Shown here piece after piece: positions 36,020-47,930 of a stretch of DNA of 64,000 bases; the stretch's first letter is position 1, and the number at the start of each line of letters is the position of its first letter. The notes beneath the pieces are model-generated. The model searched no databases. It was not told the origin of the DNA and saw only the letters and a list, made by a program, of their open reading frames with translations. The DNA comes from Anaeramoeba flamelloides (taxonomy: Eukaryota; Metamonada; Anaeramoebidae), in assembly GCA_027625915.1 (NCBI GenBank), contig JANTQA010000008.1:8292501-8356500 (forward strand). Reading direction: 5' to 3'. Position numbers and translations under genes: made by a program.

Positions 36020-36478
36020 CTGTTGAGAGAAAAATGTTGGACACAGAAAAATTGTTGTACAGCATTTTTAATTGGGAACATTAGTAAAATTGAAAATCAA
36101 ATCCTATTTATAACTTGGTGACTTTTATATAAATCCAGGTTTAAAGGTGTTACAAGTTCGTTAATATGTGGTTTGTGTAGAATACTCATTTGAATGGTTG
36201 ATAACTAAAAGTAAATCATGCTATTTTAACAAAAAACAAAGTTCTAGTAAAGTTTACTATTAATTCTGAAAATGGTAATTTTTAAACTTGCTTTAGATTA
36301 TAAGAGATAAGGTTTTGAAAAAGTAGAATTACATTGATCGTTATTCTAATAAGTAGATTATTGTTATTTTCTTTAGTTATATCACAAACGACAGAATTTA
36401 AAAATCATTTTCAGTAATGTTTCCAATTAAAAATGCTGTCCAACCATTTTTCTGTGTCCAACATTTTTCTCTCAACAG
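36020..36478. mobile_element. MITE of 459 bp with TTA target duplication
   Basis: Ends CTGTTGAGAG and CTCTCAACAG; the inverted repeats run some 65-75 bp (AAAAATGTTGGACACAGAAA). TTA lies directly outside both ends (36017-36019, 36479-36481). A 3-bp TTA/TAA duplication with such ends is the signature of PIF/Harbinger (Tourist-like) elements. No ORF inside. Confidence 0.82.
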
Positions 36479-38194
36479 TTATTTAAAATTGATAAAGCAA
36501 GTTTTTATTATCAAGTTTAATTGTATTCTATGAGAAAATAATCACCCTATTTCCTTTAAGGAAGTAAGTACATTTTCCCATTTTGAAAAATTTTAATTGT
36601 GTGAACATTACTAAAAAAATATTTTTTGAGTGCCACCAGACATTGAAACTTTGACACCAAAACACCATCCACTAGTCTATTCGTGAAAAAAATCAAAGTA
36701 ATTCAGAGTTGAATCTTAAATTTTTCAATTTTTTGAACATTTTTTTGATTCATTTTTTGGTTTTATTAAATTTGGTTTTGGATCTAGAGATGCGTTTATA
36801 CGAAAGATTTAAATTAATCAAAAAGTAAACCAAAAAAATATACCCGAAAAGGTGTGCATTTGAACTAAATATTTTCTTTTAGTAACCAAACACAAAAGAT
36901 CACCATTCCAAATAAATTTGTTGAAATCAAGAATGAAAAAAAAAAAAATTGATAAAAGCCTATTTTCAAAGATTGATTTTCCATACATTCTTAGTTTGTA
37001 TGAATACAAACTATTTTTTTCCTTGAATTTCTGGTTCCATTACTATTTTGTATTATTTTACAAACTTTTGTTACAAATTTACTTTCAAAATTCTTTTTTC
37101 AAATATTTATATCAAACAAAGCCAAAACAAAGAGTACTATTTCAAAAATTAAAATATAGGTGTTGAATTCTTGGAATCAAAAAATGGTTACAAAAGATTC
37201 AACCCAAAATAATTGAAAAATTCAAGAAAACATTTCAATCAGATTTAGAATTTTTTTGAGTTCTCATTTTAATGGAAAATAAATAATTATAAAATCAAAC
37301 AAATTTGTCCAATAAACCACTTCAATTCTCAAGAAGAATTAAAAAAATCTCTGATTTTCTGAACTAAAACTAGAATTAGATGACATAAATGAATATAGGA
37401 TTTTTAAAATTCATTTTGGAAATTCTTTAGGCATAAACAGTAATTTGTTTATCAAAAATTTTCCAAACAAAATTTTTTTCATAAAGAAATAAAAATAAAA
37501 CCAAATAAAGAATCAGTAAATGTGTGAAATTTTATCGATAAGATCAAGTAATAAATGATTTTTATTTATTTTTTTTTGTAAATTTTTTCATTTTTTTGAT
37601 TTCCGTTTTTTAATTGGTATGAAAATATCTTATACTAGGATATATTTCACTCTCCGTATTTATTAAAATATCAATATATTTGGCTAAAGAAATGATTTGA
37701 AGAATTCAGTTTCACATAAATGGTGTCACTCAAAAAATGAAAAATTTGCTTATCCCCTTAAGAAAAAAAATAAATTAAATTTCCAAATCAATCAAAAAAA
37801 AACTTAATTCACAAAAAAAAATTTATTAAAGGATTATTTAACAGAACAAATTAAAATAAACCCTGTAAATACTCTTAGAATCTAGATAAAATACAAAAAA
37901 ATGAAGTCTCAAAACAAAATTTTAACTAACAAAAAAAAAAATAAAAAAAATTTATAATGAAGAAGAACACAGCTAAATTTATTTCTAAATGAATTCACTT
38001 GAAAAAATTAGAAAAGACTAATATCCTTTCAAGCAAATTTTGATTTCAACAAATAAATAATTTTACCGAAAAGTAAAAGAAATAGGGCTAATTCTCAAAA
38101 AAATTAGATCTGATAAAACCAAATGACAAAAGATGATAAATAATAATGATAAAAATAAGTTTCTTTAAGATATCAAATTATTAAATAAGGAGAT
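36479..38194. other. Intergenic, nothing recognised
   Basis: AT-rich spacer downstream of the cPGS-like gene. Short open frames at 36818-37166 look random. Confidence 0.7.
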
Positions 38195-39535
38195 TTAGTT
38201 TTTTTTACAGAATTCTTTGATGAATTTGGTGACATAAGTGGAGAGACTTAATTCACCATCCATATCGACGAGATCGTATTCAACGAATGAAGTTGGTTTT
38301 TCAATGTTGATTAATGTGGTTAAATCCATTGGTGTACCGATGACAACACTGTCACATGGGACTGCGTTGATGGTTTTTTCGAGGTCTTGGATTTGTTCGT
38401 CCCAGTATCCCATGGCTGGTAAAAATCCGGATACGTGAGAGTATTTCTTGAAGACATCGATCAATGATCCGACGAGGTATGGTTTTGGGTCGATGATTTC
38501 GAGTGCACCTTCTTGGTCGGCGGCAACCTTAGCGGCACCGAAGGTCATTTCACCGTGTGTGAGTGTTGGACCGTCTTCGATCAAGAGGACTTTTTTACCC
38601 TTGATGTTTTCTGGGTTTTTGGCGACAACCTTGGAGGCACCAACAATGACAATGGCTTCTGGGTTGACCTTGGCAATGTTTTTCTTGAGTTGGGTAAGTT
38701 GTTCTTTGGTGGCGGTGTTAGCCTTGTTGATGACAATTACGCTAGCCATTCTGATGTTAAGAGCACCTGGGTAGTAGGTGAGTTCATGACCAACACGGAG
38801 TGGATCGGCGATGGTGATGAAAAGATCTGGTAAGTAAAATGGTGTGTCGTTGTTACCACCGTCCCAGAGGATGACGTCTGCTTCCTTTTCGGCTTGTTCC
38901 AAGATTTGGAAGTAGTCGACACCGGCGTAGACAATTGTACCGAATTTAATATGCATTTCATATTCTTCACGTTCTTCGATGGTGACCTTGTGCTTTTCAA
39001 GATCTTCGTAACATCCGAATCTTTGCCAGGTTTGTTTTTCGAGATCGCCATATGGCATTGGATGTCTGATGACAACTGGGGTTAAACCGGCTTCTCTGAG
39101 CATCTTGGCAACATATCGGGAGGTTTGGGATTTTCCACATCCAGTTCTGACAGCGACGACAGCAACAACTGGTTTTTTGGATTTGATCATGGTATCCTTT
39201 GGAGCAATGAGTTCAAAGTTTGATCCTGCAGATAATACTCTTGATCCGAGATCCATTACATCAAGGTGATTTAAATCGGAGTATGATAAATAACAGGTGT
39301 CAATCTTGTGTTTTTTGATTAATTCTTCAAGTTTGATTTCTGGGAAAATTGGAATACCTTCTGGGTAGAGTTTTCCAGCTAATGAAGGTGGGTATGTTCT
39401 TCCTTCAATTTTTGGGATTTGTTGGGCGGTGAAGCAAATTACTTCAAATTGTTCTTTGTCACGGAAAACACAGTTGAAATTGTGGAAATCCCTTCCTGCG
39501 GCACCAATGATAAGTACTTTTTTACGATCAGTCAT
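38195..39535 (-). CDS. Cyclic 2,3-diphosphoglycerate synthetase-like P-loop GTPase/ligase
   Basis: 446 residues, single exon. Residues 7-21 form a Rossmann-like start (VLIIGAAGRDFHNFN); a P-loop lies at 128-136 (AVRTGCGKS); a Walker-B-like strand at 221-230 (VILWDGGNND); a guanine-specificity-like NKAN at 270-273; conserved glycine-rich turns include DGPTLTHGEMTFGA. The whole length resembles the predicted-GTPase family related to archaeal cyclic 2,3-diphosphoglycerate synthetase (forms the ring of cDPG using ATP), found mainly in bacteria and archaea. The cDPG activity in this protein is not established, so the function may differ. Likely cytosolic: no signal or transmembrane segment. Codon use is strongly biased (GGT, ACC, GTC, AAG), far from its surroundings, implying high expression. 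Prokaryotic origin by transfer is inferred. The start ATG at 39535 directly precedes the Rossmann strand. Confidence 0.85.
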   Translation of the reverse strand: MTDRKKVLIIGAAGRDFHNFNCVFRDKEQFEVICFTAQQIPKIEGRTYPPSLAGKLYPEGIPIFPEIKLEELIKKHKIDTCYLSYSDLNHLDVMDLGSRVLSAGSNFELIAPKDTMIKSKKPVVAVVAVRTGCGKSQTSRYVAKMLREAGLTPVVIRHPMPYGDLEKQTWQRFGCYEDLEKHKVTIEEREEYEMHIKFGTIVYAGVDYFQILEQAEKEADVILWDGGNNDTPFYLPDLFITIADPLRVGHELTYYPGALNIRMASVIVINKANTATKEQLTQLKKNIAKVNPEAIVIVGASKVVAKNPENIKGKKVLLIEDGPTLTHGEMTFGAAKVAADQEGALEIIDPKPYLVGSLIDVFKKYSHVSGFLPAMGYWDEQIQDLEKTINAVPCDSVVIGTPMDLTTLINIEKPTSFVEYDLVDMDGELSLSTYVTKFIKEFCKKN

Positions 39536-39625
39536 TTCTTTTTTTTCATTTAATTTTTAAAAAAAAAAAAAAGGATTGGAAAGTGAGAAGAAAGAATAAA
39601 AGAAAAAAAAATTAGAAAATAGGAG

Positions 39626-39671
<46 letters not shown>
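39626..39671. repeat. Poly-A tract of 46 bp (poly-T on the coding strand)
   Basis: Uninterrupted homopolymer 90 bp upstream of the cPGS-like start codon, by far the longest homopolymer run in the window. It would be poly-dT on the gene's strand, possibly a nucleosome-free promoter tract. Confidence 0.9.
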
Positions 39672-39673
<2 letters not shown>

Positions 39674-40445
39674 CAAACAAGTTAGTAATAATTAAGATTG
39701 TTTTTGAAAAAAAAATGTTTATTTTATGTGAGGAAAAGCTTTAAGAAGTTTTTGAACAAAGTTGGTATTTCGTAAGGATCACATCAAATTAAGTTCTATC
39801 TCAAGTGTTCAATTTTTAGAAGCTCTTGAAAAGAAGAATTTTTTTGAAAAGTCTTGACGTTTAATATTCTTGAAGAGTGTTAATTCTTATAGGCAATATA
39901 GGTAATATGATCAACAAGATAGGATATATTAGAAAAGTTATAAGCTGTTTAAGAAAGAAACGTTGAAAAAAGGGATATTTAATGAATTTTAGTTAAACTA
40001 TCGCAAAAGACTCGTTGAAATACTGTTGATCTTTTTCTCAGTTGATTAACAAAGTGTTAAAAGTTATGAATAATGATTATTTTCTTTTCAATTAAAAATT
40101 TCAATTTGTTAAATTGGGTTAATTCCTTAATAATGAATCCAAACAAATCAAAATTGGGCTAATATTTTCAAATTGTTTCCATTAAAAGAATTTTTTCCTC
40201 ATTTTTTTTCAAAAATTTGTCAAGGGTCGAACGAATAATTTCAACACAAAATAACTTGAATTTGAAGATTGTTTGTCCTTGTTCACCTCAAAGAATGTCT
40301 TTTTAAAGGTTCTAACTTTCCTTAAAATAGTTAAACATTTAAAATCCAGTCAACTTGTAATAAACATAAAATAAAACAAAACAACTCTAAATTAACAGGA
40401 AGAGTGGCTATTATTTTTCACTCGAATGTATCACAAGGTGTAATA

Positions 40446-40674
40446 CTATTATTTTCCAATTAAAAAATGAAAGTTTTTTAGATCATATTCCAAAATATTT
40501 CTCTCATTTATAAGAGGAAGTAAAACGAAAGATCTTTTCAACAATAAATAAAACTTCCTTCTTTCACTCACAGAAAAAATTTTTACTTGACCAATTTGCT
40601 TGTAACAGTAAAATAATTAATATTCTTTTTGAACTTGAAATAAAAATTTTCATTTCTTAATTGGAAAATAACAG
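40446..40674. mobile_element. TIR element family F1, copy 2 (229 bp)
   Basis: TA on both sides (40444-40445, 40675-40676). Ends CTATTATTTTCCAATTAA and TTAATTGGAAAATAACAG. The internal sequence partly matches 21120-21288. Confidence 0.7.
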
Positions 40675-41014
40675 TAATCAAAAAGTTTAAAAAAGCACGA
40701 AAATGTTTGTAAGTGAGTTATTTTTTCTTCGTCCTCCTCAACAAATCTTTCGATTTAAATACAAATCTGAAAAATGATTGTATAATTTCAATATCTGCTT
40801 TATACAAAAAATTGATGGTCTATTTTTGATGATTAAGTCCAGCAAAATTGCTGAAAAATTCACACAAATGTTTTTATCTTTGTTCACAAACTTATTTTGT
40901 AACTTTTTTTTGGAAGGAGTAAAATAAAAAATAGTCTTCTCGAAAATTTAATAGCAAATACAAAAAAATTTTATGGAATCTTGAAATTGAAAAAATAAAG
41001 TTAAAATCTTATTA

Positions 41015-41237
41015 CTATTTGTTTCAAAATAAATGGATCAAAATTTTCATTCAGCTTTCCAAAATTATATTTAAAAATCATAGAAAATTTGAAAATATTG
41101 ATCCTTAAATAATGCTTAAACGATGAATTAGACTTTTTAAAATTAGTAACTTTTGATGATTTGTTCGGATTCTTGGTTTTTTTTTTTTTTCGAAAGCTTG
41201 AATGAAAATTCTGAGATTTTTATTTTGTAATTAACAG
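41015..41237. mobile_element. TIR element family F1, copy 3 (223 bp)
   Basis: TA on both sides (41013-41014, 41238-41239). Left end CTATTTGTTTCAAAATAAAT then TCAAAATTTTCATTCAGC; right end the complement ending TTTTGTAATTAACAG. Closest to the copies at 59845 and 61200. Confidence 0.78.
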
Positions 41238-41719
41238 TATTACCAAACTCACCTTTAATGTTATTTTCAGAAATCAAATAATGTTTTTTAAAGTTTGATC
41301 CATTTTTCTATCTTTTTCAAATCTTCAAAATATGACATATTCCTGAATAATTTCAAAATTAATTATTTCGTTGAAAGAATAAAGAATTCTTGTTATATAC
41401 AAATGAGGTATATAAAAATATACTTTTAAATAAAATAATTAAATTTTATGAATTGCTCAGTGATAAAAATCCACTAAATTTCAAAAAAATTACAATAATT
41501 ATTTTAAGGGAGTAGCTACACCATAAGACATGATAAAAATTTGATAGAGATGAGATAATAACATTTTGTTTTAGTGGCGTGTGATCGTAGATTCTCTAAA
41601 AATTTTTTTAAAAAAATTATTTGATATTTTTTTTTTAGTAATGTTCAACAATAAAAAAATTGAGATTATATTGAGAGAATAGTTTTTTTTATTTTTTATT
41701 TTTTTATTAAAATAAACTT

Positions 41720-42259
41720 AATTCCATTAATTTGGACACATTTTAAACAGTTGAAAAAATAACAATAACATGATTTACATCCAATTCGAAATTAATTTTA
41801 ATTCAACAAACTATTTCATTTTTTGTCTTTTTTGTTTTTGTTTTCATTTCCAATTTTTTAGTTACTTAATCTGTTTAGTTAGATCTGAAATTTTTTTATA
41901 GATGGTTGATAGATTTTTAGTGTTGAGTTTTAAAAATTGAAAAATCCACATACAACCCGTTTATGGTATCTTATCATTGGATCGATCAACCATTGTTGGT
42001 GTAATTTTAACAAATCTACCAATATATTTATTGTTCAAACTCTTTCATTTCAGCTCGTTTCATTATTTTGGGTACACTTGTTTTGATTTTTTATTTTATA
42101 TTGTTTTCTTATATTTGGATGAAAATGATTACTTAAAAAACCATTGATACTATGTTATTTAAATCTGGTTTTATATTACGTTTGGGAAAATATAATAAAT
42201 TGAGTTTTTGTTTTCCTATTTTTGATTTTCTGATATGTCCAAATTTTTGGAATGGGGTT
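41720..42259 (-). mobile_element. TIR element family F3, copy 2 (about 540 bp, inverted)
   Basis: Reads in reverse orientation to copies 1, 3 and 4. Ends ATTCCATTAATTTGGACACA (left) and TTTTTGGAATGGGG (right) are inverse-complementary; the interior shares ATCATTTTCATCCAAAT (inverse) with copy 1 and the GATCGATCAA block with copies 3 and 4. Confidence 0.78.
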
Positions 42260-42622
42260 TAGTTTTTTTTTTGGGAGAAGATAATTTCAGATTTTTTGAA
42301 TAAAATTTGTGGCTATTTTGTGTTTTAAACTTTGATAACATATAATCATATTCACTTCTCTAATTCCACTAAATCCAATGATTTAAAATCCTAATAATTT
42401 ATAATTTGACTTAATTATTCTAATTTTGGAATTCTTCTAGCTATTTAAGCCCCATTTATTTTTCCTTTTATGATTCTTTCAATTGTAATGTTGTTGTTCA
42501 TTTTAAACAAAATACATTAATCCCAAATGCCACTAATAAAAAAATATTTCTTTATTGCTTTATCTTGTAAGGATTAAAAAAATCTCAAAAATGATGAAAA
42601 AATAAAAAATGAAAAAATTAAA

Positions 42623-42717
42623 TGCCACAATAGAATGTTGAGAGAAGGATAAAAGAAAAGTTATTCAACTTTCAAAACACTATTTTTTGCAATTCAACTC
42701 AACATTCTATTGTGGCA
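42623..42717. repeat. Hairpin with perfect 20-bp arms
   Basis: TGCCACAATAGAATGTTGAG at 42623-42642 is exactly repeated as its inverse complement at 42698-42717, with a 55-bp loop. Single copy noticed; possible short MITE or structured RNA. Confidence 0.75.
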
Positions 42718-42996
42718 ATTTCTTTGAGACCTGAAAAAAAAAATTAAAAAATCTAATGAATGAAGTACTTTAAATAATAAAAATCAATTAGTTACAACCA
42801 AAGTAAAAAATGTTATTATCTGATCCTTTCAGAATTGCAAAAAAGTGAAAAATTTTCCTTTACCGTGGCTACTCCCTTAAAACTTGAAAAAATATATTTT
42901 TTTGACTCAAAGAACAGTTGAATCATTTTTTTCTTTTTATTGTTGAACGATGAGATAAAAAAACCAAACAATTAAATCAAAAATTCACTCAATATA

Positions 42997-43472
42997 CTGT
43001 AGTCAAAATTAAGTGTGGAAAAAAATTTAATGCTTGTTTGAAATAAAAAGCTTGTTTTTTTGTTATAGAAGACCTACACATTGAGTAATCCAAAGAAACT
43101 GACAATAAACAAAAAAAAATATGGTACTAGTTTCTTAAAGTTCTATTATTTAAAAAGAAATACTAAAAATGAAGGATCAAATTGCAAAATTTATCTCAAG
43201 AAATACAGTTAATTTTTTTGAAAATTTTAACCAAAAAAACACTCAAAAATTCAAGAAAATTGAGAATATTATTGAAAATTTTCAACTATTTGCATGAATA
43301 ATTTAAATTTTACTGAAAATAACCAGATGTTTACTTTCAAAATTAATTTGAACTTAGGTATACTATTTGGTAGTCAATTGGATGTTGCCTTGGAACAAGA
43401 AGAAAAAAAAAGCACGGATAATATTTTGAAACACGGATTGTAGTCGTTGTGCACGTATTATTTTGATCACTG
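42997..43472 (+). mobile_element. TIR element family F2, copy 1 (476 bp)
   Basis: TA target on both sides (42995-42996, 43473-43474). Ends CTGTAGTCAAAATTAAG and ATTATTTTGATCACTG are inverse-related. Its inverted twin at 54945-55420 has exactly the same length. Shared blocks include CCAAGGCAACA (inverse) and TTATAGAAGACCTA. Tc1/mariner-type MITE by its TA duplication; no ORF. Confidence 0.85.
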
Positions 43473-44896
43473 TACTTTTGTTAAACCTGGATAATTCAAC
43501 TTATAATCTTAAGAATTCCTTTTTAATTTGATTATTTTGAATGAATAATTAATAACCCATTCTTAATTATTTCAGTGAGTTATTAATAATCCAAAGATTA
43601 AAATTATCAATAGAATTTTATATTGTATCAACTATTTTTGAAATATTTCCAATAAAATAAAACTAGTTCAAATTAATAATTAAAATAATAAAATAATAAT
43701 AGACATTATCAATGAACTGGTTTTAATACTAACAATTTTGTATTTAAAATCTAAACATTTAAAAAAAACCTTGCAAAATATTTTAAATCACAAGAAATTT
43801 AATATTTATATTTGAATAAAATAAATGCACAAGATTTTTCCTCAACTCCAAGGATTCAACAAATGATTCACTTTTATTGTATTTTTAAAATAAGATTAAA
43901 GTTTCAAGGTAATTTGTTCATACAAATTCTCAAGAATTATTGAAAGTAAGTTTTTTTAAAAACAATAATTCTTTGACAAATTTTTATTTTGATCTTTTGG
44001 ATCCAAAAACTCATCAAAAATTATCAGATCTTTACTGATAAATTCAAATAAATTTCTGAAAATTTTTACTCTATTTTCCATTTTACAAATTTTTTTACAC
44101 AAGCTTTGAAGAAAGCCTTTGATTTGTTTAAATTCTAAAAAACTTTGTTAAATTGGTTGTGCTTCATAAGGTTCTTTCTCTTGAGTTGTTTTAGAAGTCA
44201 AATTTAAGAGATTTCAAAATATAAAATTGAACTAAAATTTTTATTAAAAATATTGGAATTTATCAGTATACATAAACTTTAATCGTAAAAAATAACTTCT
44301 TTAAAAATGACAGATCTTTTCCTATAAATTGATAAATTTGGCTACATATTGGGTTTAATCTAATCTTTATTTGAATGATTAAACTACCACCTTTGTGAAA
44401 AAAATAAATAATAGTTATTGGAACCCAACTTTTACAATAACTGGAATTTTAAAAAAAGATTATTTATTGTTGGTCATGGATTCTTGTTAATTTGACCCTT
44501 AATTGTTTTGAATAAGAGCCTTTATGAGTCAAAATCTTAAGAAAATATGAAAAGTATTTGAAAACAAGACTACCAAAATAAAAAGAATGACTTGGATGAA
44601 AATTATTTTGAATATTCCAATCTAGAAAAAGGAACCTATAAGAATAAATTTTTTTTTGAAATTAGTTAGTTTAAATACTTATAGGTGATATCTTTACTTT
44701 TGAATAAGAAAGAAAATATGTTAAAAATTTATCATTGGGGTTTATTGCCAGTCTTCTTGTAAATCTATAACCATCGTCCAATTTAAGTCTATAAAAAGCA
44801 GAGATACCAAATAAAAAATATTGAATTACATTTTGACAAGTCTTTGGAAATGTTCAAAATGTAACTAATTAATATTAAATAATCCACTAAATACTT

Positions 44897-45428
44897 AACC
44901 CGAATTCAAAATTTTTAACACACCAAAATACGATTTGTGAAAAAAAAAACTTATTTAATCAATTAAAGAAGATTTACCAAATTAGAACCATTCATTAATT
45001 GAAATTTTAACACTTGTTAATAAATTACAATACTCACAAAACAAAAAATAAATAATTATCAATACAAATAAATCCAGGGTGTGTCAAAAATTTTGGAGAT
45101 GAGCAAAACAAAAAAATACATTGGGTAAATTTGTTTTAATTCTATTAGGAATATTGATCGATCAAATGGTTAAATACTACCAACTAATTTTATTTGAGAT
45201 CTTCTATTTGGAAAAACTCAACTTCAACCTAATATAAATCTTGTAGAAAAAAATTTGATCCAACGAAGCAAATTATTTACTTCAAACAATGAAATGAAAA
45301 CAAAAACTAAAAGATGAAAAAATGATTTTCATATTTTCCAAAAATCAAAATTATCTCCAATTTCAATGAAATTGTATTATTGTGATTGTTTTGAATGTTT
45401 TAGCAGAGTGGAAAATTTTGAATTTTAG
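44897..45428 (+). mobile_element. TIR element family F3, copy 3 (about 530 bp)
   Basis: Begins AACCCGAATTCAAAATTTTT and ends GTGGAAAATTTTGAATTT. Directly repeated at 52398-53163 with shared blocks TTTGGAGATGAGCAAAACAA, AGGAATATTGATCGATCAA and GAAATTGTATTATTGTGAT. Confidence 0.8.
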
Positions 45429-47835
45429 TTTATAATCTGATTATAAAAAAAATTTTTATTTTTACTAATTTCTTAAATTCTCTATATCACTTTAATTCCC
45501 CATATTTATCAATCCCCAGTTGAAAATATTACCTAAATTAAAAAAAAATATTCAAATAAAAATTATTGCAATCAAAATAACCAATTCTTAGTAAATAACC
45601 AACATTATAAAATAATACCCATATTTTTTTACTTCTCTTCCCAATTCAACATCTAACCAAATACCCAATAACATGTCTAAGTTTAAATCAATTTCAATAG
45701 TAAACCCCTTGATATATTGGTAAAAATTTTCAATAGGAATTGAATTTATTCAAAATTCTTTCCATTTTTGGGTAATTTTTATTAGATTTTTTTAATTTTG
45801 ATAGTATTAAATTTTTTTTTTTCATACAATAAACTTTATTTTTTAGAGAAAAAAATTAAGATTTTAACCTTCAATTCCCGAATTTGTTTTTTAATAACAA
45901 AACTTGAGAAAACCAATTTAAAGTTGGCTTTTTGTTTATTATTCATTTTTTAACTGACCATTTCATGTTAATTAATATAACTTACTAGATAAAAAAATTC
46001 ACCAAAATCACAAATACATAAAATCCCAAATTAATAAAGATTTTTCTGGAATTTTTTATATGGTTTATATTTCTAGAACACAAATAGTTGTTTTTAAATT
46101 TGGAATTTTATTGCATTTTCAATTTTACTAAAAGTTTACATCTTTAAAGTGGCTTTGAATGTACATTTTTTAGATAAATAAAACACATTTTGGGGATATA
46201 CAGCATAAAATAAGGTGTAAATTTTAATATAACAACTTTCTAAAAGTTTTTAATTGACGACATTACGAATTTTATTTTTGTAAGAAAAAGGAAACACAGA
46301 CTATATAAAAGAATATTTTTCCTCAATTTAGCGTTTATAAAATAGCTAAATTGAATATATATATATATATATATATAAGAATTAAATTTGAAAAAAAAAA
46401 AAATGTTATTTTTTAATTGTCAAATTTGAAAGTTTTTACAACAAATAATTTTTTAAAAATTTAAATCATTTTACAAATAGCTAGAGTCAGATTAATGTTA
46501 TATTTTTTTTTTTTGTAATTTTATAAGATTTTCTAAGATTTTACTTTTAAAAATCACAACATAAAATAAATAATATTATTGAATATAGATTAAAAAAAAA
46601 TTTCCAATATCTGTATTAATTTATATTGAAAAATTCAATTTTCACAAAGATTTTTTTACTTTTAACTAATAACAAATTTCAAAAAAAAAAATTCAATTAC
46701 TTGATTATGAAAATTTTTTTATTATGGTGGATATATTTAAAAGTTATTATAAATTTATTTAAAATTTTAAGAGTTGTATACATTATCTATTAAAAAATAA
46801 TTTTTTTGAGTAATTCCAATGTAATAAATGAAATTATTTTATAATTTTTTTTTTGTGTTTTTTCAATTATTTTCTAAAGTCTTGAATTAAAATTTTTAAA
46901 AATTAGTCAAATAAAAATTTCAATTCTAAGCCAGAAAAATGAATTTCATTTTTTCTTTAAAGTCAATATTTATTAAAATTTGATTAAATTAAAAAAATGA
47001 TAATTTCTTATTTTTTTTATCATAAAATAAACATTGTTTTTTGATACTTCTTATTAACAAATCAATGTATTATATTTTGAATTACTAATATGATAATAAA
47101 TTTCCAATTTAAAATATGAAAAAAAAAAATAAAAATCTTTCAAAAAAATAGAAAAATGAATTATTATTATTTTTTTTTTCGAAAAACAATAAAAAATATA
47201 AAAACATAACAACTTTATATTTGAATTATTTAGACTTTTACTGATCATCAAAATATGAACTCAAGATAAATAAGAAAATAAATATAAACCCCATTTCCAA
47301 ATCATAGGCCCATTAAAAATAAAATTTTAAAGAAAAATCTTTTTAATAATTGAATATATTTATTAAAATAAAAAAATTATTATTTTAATATCTAATTCTA
47401 TACACTAGAAATATTTGTTTTTTTTGTAAAAAATAAAACAAAAAAAAGTAAAAAAAAAATACAAAATAATTGGTACATTTATTATGAAATTTAATTTACA
47501 TTACATTAATAAATTTTAAATCTTTTATTTTAAATCTGATGAAATTTAGGTCAATCTGGGAAACGAAACAAGTAAGAGATATTTGTAGGATAAATTCTCA
47601 AACTATTTTCTACAATCCTATGTTTTTTTATTGCTTGAAAGGATTAGTTTTTAAGGGATTAGCTTCTACCAAGGAGAAGCCTTGGATCAAAGAATGTTGT
47701 TATTGGACCAAATCACATTAGTGTTACATGGTTTAAATGTCTCTAAAAAATCGATTGCAAAGTAGTAATATTTGTTGATCTCATCAATTAAAAATGATCT
47801 ATGTATTAGTAAAAAACCCGCAAATTCAGAATAAA

Positions 47836-47930
47836 ATCTGCATTTCGCCATAAATTTTATGATTGAATTCCTAATATGAAGACTCAAAGTCTTAAAATAT
47901 CTTTCTTAAATTTGTGGCGAAATGTAGATT
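47836..47930. repeat. Hairpin inverted repeat
   Basis: ATCTGCATTTCGCCATAAAT (from 47836) pairs with ATTTGTGGCGAAATGTAGAT near 47909-47930 with two or three mismatches; the loop holds GACTCAAAGTC. Single copy noticed. Confidence 0.6.

Noticed and set aside
38238-39269. Several frames opposite and inside the cPGS-like gene
   Set aside because: Its codon bias leaves other frames open; they have no independent support.
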